From Mycolicibacter kumamotonensis (GTDB lineage: Bacteria > Actinomycetota > Actinomycetes > Mycobacteriales > Mycobacteriaceae), in the NCBI RefSeq assembly GCF_002086285.1, contig NZ_MVHU01000004.1:1-64000 (forward strand): a stretch of DNA of 64,000 nucleotides. Reading direction: 5' to 3'. The translations under genes were made by a program, and so were the position numbers. How positions within the stretch are numbered: the stretch's first letter is position 1; each line of letters opens with the position of its first letter. Positions 58,482-64,000 of this stretch are shown here, one piece after another. The notes under the pieces were generated by a model. The model was not told the DNA's origin. It was given only the letters and a program-made list of their open reading frames with translations, and searched no databases.

Positions 58482-59681
58482 TCAGATCGAGCCGGCGAGG
58501 AGCTCTGAGCGGTCAACTCGGAGCTGCTGGCTGATGGCCCGCTTACTGAACATGAAATCGCGAGGACGGTTGACGCAGTCGGCGGCGATGAGTTCACGAT
58601 CGCGGAAGTAGAAGCAGCTGAAGTCACGGTCACGCGACGGGTCGCCGCTGAAGACCACTTCGTCGTATCCGGTGTTGAGACCGGCGATCTGGAGTTTGAG
58701 ATCGTACTGGTCGGACCAGAACCACGGAAGCGCAGCGATTGCGCTGTGTTTTCCGCAGATTGTCGCCGCAGCGATCTTGGCCTGCTCGCCGGCGCTCGAT
58801 ACGGATTCCAAACGAATACGCGAGCCGTATCGAGCCATGGTGTGGCTGGTGCAGTCGCCGGCGGCCACGATGTCGGGGTCGCTGGTGCGGGCCTGGTCGT
58901 CGATCACGATGCCGTTGTCGACGGATAATCCTGCGGCCGAGGCGAGCTCGGTGTTCGGCACCACACCGACGCCGACGATGACCAAGTCGGCGGGGATCGG
59001 TTCGCCGCCTGCCAGCACGACCTCCTGCACTCTGCCGTTGCCGGAGAAGGCTTCGACGAGAGCGTGTGTTCGGATCTCCACTCCCTCGCCGTTGTGGATT
59101 CGGGTGTAAAACGCGGAAACCTCCGGCGCGGTGACCCGTTCGAGTACACGCTCGGTTGCCTCGAGGACGGTGACGTTCATGCCGAGCGAACACAGCGAGG
59201 CCGCCGTTTCCAACCCGATGTAACCGCCGCCCACGATCACAACCCTCCGACCCGGTGTAGCGGCGGCACGGATCAACTCGACGTCTGCAGCGGTACGCAG
59301 GTAGTGAATTCCGGGAAGATCCACCCCTGGTGTGGGGAGTCGTCTGGCCCTTGCGCCGGTGCACAACGCGAGCTTGGTGTACGTCAGCGTGTCGCCGGTG
59401 CTCAGAGACACACGCTTGGCACTCCGGTGGATCGCCTCCACGGTCGCATTCAAGAGTCGAATGTGCTGCTTTTCGTAGAAATCAGCGCCGCGAATCAGGA
59501 GGTCGTCGAGGCCGTTCTTGCCGGCCAGGTATCCCTTCGACAACGGAGGCCGGTGGTAGGGCAGTCCCCCCTCGTCGCCGATGAGCACGACCTCCCCAGA
59601 CCACCCCTCCCTTCGAAGATTAGCTGCCAACTGCGCGCCGGCGTGGCTCGCGCCGACGATCACCGCTCGTTCGGGAGTCAC
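58482..59681 (-). CDS. NAD(P)H-dependent ferredoxin reductase (FAD) of the CYP153 system
   Basis: A 399-residue flavoprotein that passes electrons from NAD(P)H to the [2Fe-2S] ferredoxin. It has the FAD motif VIVGASHAGAQLAANLRR and the NAD motif VVIVGGGYIGLETAASL, with DIVAAGDCTSH near the FAD ribityl site. It resembles the rubredoxin/putidaredoxin reductase group. Its GTG start (59681) overlaps the P450 stop (GTGA), so it is coupled as the third gene of the operon ferredoxin, P450, reductase. Confidence 0.93.
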   Translation of the reverse strand: MTPERAVIVGASHAGAQLAANLRREGWSGEVVLIGDEGGLPYHRPPLSKGYLAGKNGLDDLLIRGADFYEKQHIRLLNATVEAIHRSAKRVSLSTGDTLTYTKLALCTGARARRLPTPGVDLPGIHYLRTAADVELIRAAATPGRRVVIVGGGYIGLETAASLCSLGMNVTVLEATERVLERVTAPEVSAFYTRIHNGEGVEIRTHALVEAFSGNGRVQEVVLAGGEPIPADLVIVGVGVVPNTELASAAGLSVDNGIVIDDQARTSDPDIVAAGDCTSHTMARYGSRIRLESVSSAGEQAKIAAATICGKHSAIAALPWFWSDQYDLKLQIAGLNTGYDEVVFSGDPSRDRDFSCFYFRDRELIAADCVNRPRDFMFSKRAISQQLRVDRSELLAGSI

Positions 59682-61066
59682 GCACTTGGCCTGGGAGTGA
59701 GGCGAACCATCAGCTTGCTGATACCCCTGACGAAATTCGATTGCACATACTCGGGTTCGCCGACCACCTCGATGTTCTCAAAGCGAGGGAGCAATTCCTC
59801 CCACAGGATTCGAAGCTGCAACTCAGCAAGTCGGTTTCCCATGCACCTGTGCACGCCGAACCCGAACGAGATGTGATTGCGGGCGTTGCTCCTATCGATG
59901 ATCAACTCATCGGCCCGCTCGAAGACACGCTCATCGCGGTTACCAGAGGCGTACCACATCACGACCTTGTCGCCCTTGCGGATGAATTGCCCGTTCAACA
60001 TGATGTCTTTTTTCGCGACTCGGCGCATGTACGCCAACGGGGTCTGCCAGCGAATGATCTCGGATACCATGTTGGGAATCAGGTCAGGGTTCGCCTTCAA
60101 CTTCTCGAACTGATCGGGGAACTGGTTCAAGGCGAGAACCCCTCCGCTCATCGAGTTGCGAGTCGTGTCGTTTCCCCCGACGATCAGCAGTACCAAATTG
60201 CCGAGGAATTCCATCGGGCGGTCGATGAGATCCTTAGTGTCCTCGTTGGCCTGCAGCATCGTGATCAGATCGAAGCCCGGTCGCTCCCCGTTGGCGGTAC
60301 GGGCCGCCTTGTCATGCCAGAGAGCGCTGAGACCCTTCGCCATGTCGACCATGCCACGAAACACTCTGTCGTTGTCGGAAGGACCACCATTGGCTTGCTC
60401 CATGGAGGTGGCGAGGTCCGACCATTCCACGAGCTTGTGCCGCTGCTCGTACGGGAAGTCCAGCAGGGTCGCGAGCATGCGCGCTGTCAGTTCGATGGAG
60501 ACGTGGTGCACCCAATTGAACGGCTGATCCACCGGTAGATCGTCCAGCACTTCCTGGACACGCGAGCGGATCAGCCCCTCCATCTCGCGCAGGTTCTTCG
60601 GCGCGACAACCCCTTGGACGGAAGCGCGCTGCAAGTCGTGTTGTGGCGGATCCATCGCGATGAACATGGCGATGTCCATGAAGCGGGGCGGTCTCCCGAT
60701 GATGATGAACGGCTCTGCGGAGAAAGCCTCGTGGTTCTTGTCGACGGCGATGATGTCCGCGTGGCGGGTCACCGACCAGAACGGGCCGAACGCACTGTGA
60801 GCCTGGTAGTGCACCGGCGCCTCGTTGCGCACGCGTTCGAAGTAGGACTTCCAGCGGCCTTGGCGGTAGAGGAACGGGTTGCTGAGATCGATGTCGGCGA
60901 TATCAACGTCCTCGACCGGAGGAATGGGCGTCTCGGTGAAGATCTTCTTACCATTGGTTCCGGTTACCCACCGGCGTGTCTTGTCGTAGAGGTGTGCGCC
61001 GCGGATTTGCAGCTCCAGAGGCACGGCAGACTGGGCTTTGGCGGCCACTGCCGCGGGAATACTCAT
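59678..61066 (-). CDS. Cytochrome P450, CYP153-like alkane/fatty-acid terminal hydroxylase
   Basis: A 462-residue soluble bacterial P450. The heme loop is FGFGVHRCMGNRLAE (thiolate Cys408), the I-helix is LLIVGGNDTTRNSM with the acid-alcohol pair, and the ExxR helix is VSEIIRWQ. The N-terminus with AVAAKAQ, FGPFWSVTRHADIIAV and the middle HVSIELTARMLATLLDFP match my recollection of CYP153, enzymes that hydroxylate medium-chain alkanes at the terminal carbon. ATG 61066 has GGAGG eight bases upstream; ATG 61087 would add seven residues. It lies between its ferredoxin and reductase genes. Confidence 0.92.
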   Translation of the reverse strand: MSIPAAVAAKAQSAVPLELQIRGAHLYDKTRRWVTGTNGKKIFTETPIPPVEDVDIADIDLSNPFLYRQGRWKSYFERVRNEAPVHYQAHSAFGPFWSVTRHADIIAVDKNHEAFSAEPFIIIGRPPRFMDIAMFIAMDPPQHDLQRASVQGVVAPKNLREMEGLIRSRVQEVLDDLPVDQPFNWVHHVSIELTARMLATLLDFPYEQRHKLVEWSDLATSMEQANGGPSDNDRVFRGMVDMAKGLSALWHDKAARTANGERPGFDLITMLQANEDTKDLIDRPMEFLGNLVLLIVGGNDTTRNSMSGGVLALNQFPDQFEKLKANPDLIPNMVSEIIRWQTPLAYMRRVAKKDIMLNGQFIRKGDKVVMWYASGNRDERVFERADELIIDRSNARNHISFGFGVHRCMGNRLAELQLRILWEELLPRFENIEVVGEPEYVQSNFVRGISKLMVRLTPRPSA

Positions 61067-61096
61067 TATTGTTTCCTCCAAATCCATGACGTTGTT

Positions 61097-61417
61097 TCAG
61101 AGCTGGAACTCAGGTAGCTCGACCGTCAAGCCATCCCATGCCTCGGAGGCGGACATCTGGCAAGACAGCCTCGACGTCCGCTGACGCTCGGGGTTCATCG
61201 CGAGCATCTCCTCTTCGTTGGCGCCGCAGAGTCCCACCGTGTCCGACCACTCGGGAGCGACGATCACGTGGCACGTTCCGCATGCGGCTTCCCCTCCACA
61301 ATCGCCGTCGATGCCGGGCACCGCGTTGTTGACCGCAACCTGCATCAAGGACTGCCCTTCGGCCAAGGGGGCTTCGTACTTCTCGCCGTCGTGAGAGACG
61401 AAGGTGACGACTGCCAT
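61097..61417 (-). CDS. [2Fe-2S] ferredoxin (putidaredoxin type)
   Basis: A 106-residue ferredoxin carrying electrons to the P450. The cluster cysteines are Cys40, Cys46, Cys49 (CGGEAACGTC) and Cys86 (RLSCQM), the C-x5-C-x2-C...C spacing of vertebrate/putidaredoxin-type proteins. GAGGAG lies eight bases before ATG 61417. It is the first gene of the operon and diverges from the AraC gene across 114 bp. Confidence 0.95.
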   Translation of the reverse strand: MAVVTFVSHDGEKYEAPLAEGQSLMQVAVNNAVPGIDGDCGGEAACGTCHVIVAPEWSDTVGLCGANEEEMLAMNPERQRTSRLSCQMSASEAWDGLTVELPEFQL

Positions 61418-61531
61418 GATTAACTCTCCTCAATTTGGAACTCCTCTATTTAGCGTTGTCGCGCGTGACCAGCGTCGCTAGGCTCGCAGGAGTCAAAAAG
61501 TTGTGTTTTTAGCTCACGCGCAGGGAGGCAC

Positions 61532-62536
61532 GTGAAACTCGACGACTCGGGTATGCCAGCGCTGGCTTTCCTGCAGATGCTGGACAGTGAGGCGCTGGGG
61601 CATGACGCCAGCATTGCGCTCCGCAGCATCATGGTTCGCGAGCACGTTACCGAGTCGATGTTGGTGGGTCGCGACGCGCAGGTCCCCTTACGGTGGTTCA
61701 GGGAGATATATTCCGATTTCGATTGTGATCAGGGAACCCGTCTGGGTTTCGCGTTCGCTGAACACGCCAAACTGACGTCCTTTGGGGCACTCAGTGTTCC
61801 CTTGGTCAGCGCGGGCTCGGTAGCCGAGGTTGTCGAGTTGCTTGCTTATCTGCCGGTGATCACCACAGCCCTCAGCCCGACGTTCCATTCGACGGAACGC
61901 GGCCTCACGATCGGGCTCACCGGTCGCACCGGTGACGCGGGCCTGAACTGCCTGGCCGTCACCTACGGTGGGCTGGCGCTGTTGCGTCTGCTCGACATGC
62001 TCGCGGGTGCCGTACCGAATATTGAACTGCATTTAAGTCATTCAGCGCCGGAGTCGTGGGTTCTTCATGACGAAGTGTTGGCGGGTCGGATCTTCTTCGA
62101 CGCCCCCAGCTCGTTCGTCCACGTTCCCGCGGCTTCGCTCGAGGAGGTCTGTCGATTCTCCGATCCTGTGGCGTACCGGATTGCCGTCACCGATTTGCAG
62201 CGAACTCTCGATCAACGACGTGACACGTCGGTCTCCGAAAAAGTAAGGGACCTGCTCGAAAAAGATCCCGGAAAAACGAACATCAGCCGGACGGCGGGCG
62301 AGCTTTCGATATCCCCGAGCACGTTGAAGCGGCGCCTCCGCGAAGAGGGGACCACCTTTCGCGAATTGCGTCAGTCGTTCTTGCGGGAGCGAGCAATTCT
62401 GCGACTTCTCGACAGATCGTTGTCTGTAAGCGAGATCGCGGCAGAACTCGGGTACGCGGAGCTCACGAACTTCACACATGCCTTCAAACGGTGGACCGGT
62501 CGTTCACCGCGCCACTTCAGAAAAACGCGCGACTGA
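61532..62536 (+). CDS. AraC family regulator, probable activator of the CYP153 operon
   Basis: A 334-residue AraC/XylS regulator. Residues ~1-200 are an arabinose-binding-like (OruR/AlkR-type) effector domain and the C-terminal ~90 residues hold two HTH motifs (GELSISPSTLKRRLREEG and SVSEIAAELGYAELTNFTHAF) ending RWTGRSPRHFRK. Proteins of this type adjoin CYP153 and alkB genes and respond to alkanes or fatty acids; that role is inferred. GTG 61532 follows GGGAGG with only 3 bp spacing; ATG 61553 is an alternative. Confidence 0.87.
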   Translation: MKLDDSGMPALAFLQMLDSEALGHDASIALRSIMVREHVTESMLVGRDAQVPLRWFREIYSDFDCDQGTRLGFAFAEHAKLTSFGALSVPLVSAGSVAEVVELLAYLPVITTALSPTFHSTERGLTIGLTGRTGDAGLNCLAVTYGGLALLRLLDMLAGAVPNIELHLSHSAPESWVLHDEVLAGRIFFDAPSSFVHVPAASLEEVCRFSDPVAYRIAVTDLQRTLDQRRDTSVSEKVRDLLEKDPGKTNISRTAGELSISPSTLKRRLREEGTTFRELRQSFLRERAILRLLDRSLSVSEIAAELGYAELTNFTHAFKRWTGRSPRHFRKTRD

Positions 62537-62816
62537 GGGCTATAGATCCGCCCCGGCGTGTGCCGGGCGACCATCGGAACCAGCGGGCTTCACGATCGGC
62601 CTCATCTGTCACCTGGACATCGTCGAGAAACGACACGATCGGCGCGGGTTTCGGTCATCGCAGCACCCTCTTGGGAAGAGGCGCAAGGACATTCCAGAGA
62701 ATCCATACCGCGCTAGCGGCGGGTGCGGGCGGGGGTGACGCGGACCTCTAGGCACGCTATGCTAACCGTCGTTCACGTCGGGACCGGCGTTGGACGCGTG
62801 GTCGAGAGGAGTCCGG
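62537..62816. other. Intergenic region, no gene seen
   Basis: 280 bp between the AraC gene and the thiolase-like gene. Short open frames here show no family resemblance. An AGGAG ribosome site for the next gene ends at 62810. I see no hairpin terminator after the AraC gene and no repeat. Confidence 0.5.
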
Positions 62817-63983
62817 ATGCCACACGACCAGCCGGCCATCATCGGTGCCGCCGAACTCGCTCCAGGGAGAAACGTTCCGTACACCTCCACTGAATTGCAT
62901 GTGCGCGCCGCGGTCGCGGCTCTCGCCGACGCAGGGGTGGTCCCAGACGAGGTCGACGGTCTGGTGTGCGCCGGGCCGATGACGAACGAGGGTTCGATCT
63001 TCCTGTCCGAGGACCTCATGGACTATCTCGGGCTGCACAATCTGAAACTTCAGATGACCTGTCAGCTTGGCGGCGGGACCCATCTCGCCATGACGCGCAT
63101 GGCGAGTAACGTCATCGCCCGGGGCGAGGCCGAGACGGTGCTGGTCGTGTCGGCGGGCAAGTTTCCACCGATCCGCGATGGCGGGCGCGAACTGATGGCG
63201 CTGGTGTGTGACCACGCGTTCGAGATGCCCTATGGACCGTCCGTGCCGGCGCTCTACGGTTTGATCGCGCAGGCCTGGATGCACGAGACGGGACAGGGCA
63301 AGGCGGACATCGCCGAGGTCACCGTGTCGCAGGACCGGTGGGCCGCACTGAACCCCGCGGCTATCGCGCACGGCGCTCAACGCCTGACTGTGGAGGACGT
63401 GCTGGCGTCCCGGCCGATCGCCGGGCCGTTCCACTTCTACCACTGCTCGATTCCCTGCGAGGGCGGTGGCGCGCTGGTGCTGGGCTCGGCCCGCCGGGCT
63501 CGCGCGGGCAAGCACCGGCCGGTGCATTTGCTGGGCTTTGGAGAGGGTCACACCCACGGTTTTCTGACCTCGCTGGCCCGGCCGGGTCGTACCGGGGCCG
63601 CCCGTTCGGGTCCGATGGCCTTTGAGCGCTCCGGACGGGCGCCGGCCGACGTCGACATCGCTTTGCTCTACGACGCCTTCGCCTCCAACCCGGCGATGAT
63701 CCTTGAGGAGGCGGGTTTCGTGAAGCCCGGTGGGGCAGGCGATTTCTACCGTGACGGCTGCGCCGATCCGGGGGGCGACCTTCCGGTGAACACCGACGGC
63801 GGCCTAATCCGGTTCGGGCACACCGGGACCTCCTCTGGCATTTCGCAGATCCTTGAGGGTTACTGGCAGTTGTCCGGTCGCGCCGAGGGCCGTCAGGTGC
63901 CCGGGGCGGATACCGCGTTCGTGCACAGCTACGGCTCGATGCTGTGCAGTCACGTCAGCATGGTGATGGAGGGAGCGTCATGA
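62817..63983 (+). CDS. Thiolase-like acetyl-CoA acetyltransferase (lipid-transfer protein type)
   Basis: A 388-residue thiolase-superfamily protein of the SCP2-thiolase/Ltp group. It has AIIGAAELAPGRNVPYTSTE, GLHNLKLQMTCQLGGGTHLA with a Cys at the nucleophile position, FYHCSIPCEGGGALVLGS, and NTDGGLIRFGHTGTSSGI plus AFVHSYGSMLCSH near the catalytic His/Cys region. Such proteins act in beta-oxidation or aldol cleavage of sterol side chains, usually with a DUF35 partner. ATG 62817 follows AGAGGAG. Its stop overlaps the ATG at 63980, consistent with such a partner gene. Confidence 0.87.
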   Translation: MPHDQPAIIGAAELAPGRNVPYTSTELHVRAAVAALADAGVVPDEVDGLVCAGPMTNEGSIFLSEDLMDYLGLHNLKLQMTCQLGGGTHLAMTRMASNVIARGEAETVLVVSAGKFPPIRDGGRELMALVCDHAFEMPYGPSVPALYGLIAQAWMHETGQGKADIAEVTVSQDRWAALNPAAIAHGAQRLTVEDVLASRPIAGPFHFYHCSIPCEGGGALVLGSARRARAGKHRPVHLLGFGEGHTHGFLTSLARPGRTGAARSGPMAFERSGRAPADVDIALLYDAFASNPAMILEEAGFVKPGGAGDFYRDGCADPGGDLPVNTDGGLIRFGHTGTSSGISQILEGYWQLSGRAEGRQVPGADTAFVHSYGSMLCSHVSMVMEGAS

Positions 63984-64000
63984 CCGCAGCTTCGAGTTCT
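63980..64000 (+). CDS. Start of a coupled downstream gene (truncated by window end)
   Basis: An ATG at 63980 overlaps the thiolase-like stop (ATGA) and opens a frame (MTAASSS) that runs off the window after seven codons. The position suggests a Zn-ribbon/OB-fold DUF35 protein, the usual partner of such thiolases, but the sequence visible is too short to test this. Confidence 0.5.

Overview
The window is high-GC mycobacterial chromosome. The first ~42 kb keep the gene order of the M. tuberculosis Rv2190c-to-Rv2143 interval, read in the opposite direction (comparison from memory, not from a search). The loci present include pimB', fadD15, the LM/LAM mannosyltransferase genes, pknL, lppM, the complete dcw cluster, ftsZ, sepF and wag31. 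IS6110 and PE_PGRS genes known from that region in M. tuberculosis are absent. The gene families and the alkane/lipid catabolic genes on the right suggest an environmental, fast-growing type Mycobacterium (Mycolicibacterium). A species cannot be named from the sequence alone.

Layout. Bases 1-19,500 hold cell-envelope and housekeeping genes: an NlpC/P60 hydrolase tail, a metallopeptidase-like protein, PimB', FadD15, two SRPBCC proteins, an ArsA-like ATPase, a PlsC acyltransferase, a GT-C mannosyltransferase, an RNase T-like nuclease, AroG, PknL with its DNA-binding substrate, MptA, IdsA2, a MetF-like protein, LppM and a GNAT. Bases 19,500-41,100 hold the division and wall cluster mraZ-rsmH-ftsL-ftsI-murE-murF-mraY-murD-ftsW-murG-murC-ftsQ-ftsZ-pgeF-sepF-yggT-wag31. 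Most of it is joined by ATGA/GTGA overlaps. It is preceded by 10-bp-spaced MraZ boxes, and an mraW-type RNA hairpin lies between mraZ and rsmH. Two differences from the M. tuberculosis order stand out: the yggS/PLPBP gene is missing between pgeF and sepF, and a His-rich DUF2249 gene sits between yggT and wag31.

Bases 41,100-48,400 hold two TetR-controlled detoxification clusters. The second has an AhpD-like protein, a nitroreductase, a DUF417/RclC-like membrane protein, a cupin lipoprotein and a mycothiol-dependent nitroreductase (Rv2466c-like). Three copies of TGGGCT-N4-AGCCCA mark its promoters and predict one regulon.

Bases 48,420-52,425 look like a small accessory island bounded by two copies of a conserved ~67-bp element. 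It carries an unusual HNH nuclease / poly-glycine / beta-sandwich fusion protein and an AbiE-like toxin-antitoxin pair with an 11-bp inverted repeat upstream. This is the best candidate in the window for an undescribed (defence-type) system.

Bases 52,450-64,000 are catabolic: a CMD-family protein, a zinc alcohol dehydrogenase and a thiolase-like protein in one operon; a PaaI thioesterase with an alpha/beta hydrolase; TetR regulators; a complete CYP153-type alkane hydroxylase module (ferredoxin, P450, ferredoxin reductase) with a divergent AraC regulator; and a second thiolase-like gene that runs into a gene cut by the window end. I saw no tRNA, rRNA or CRISPR array.
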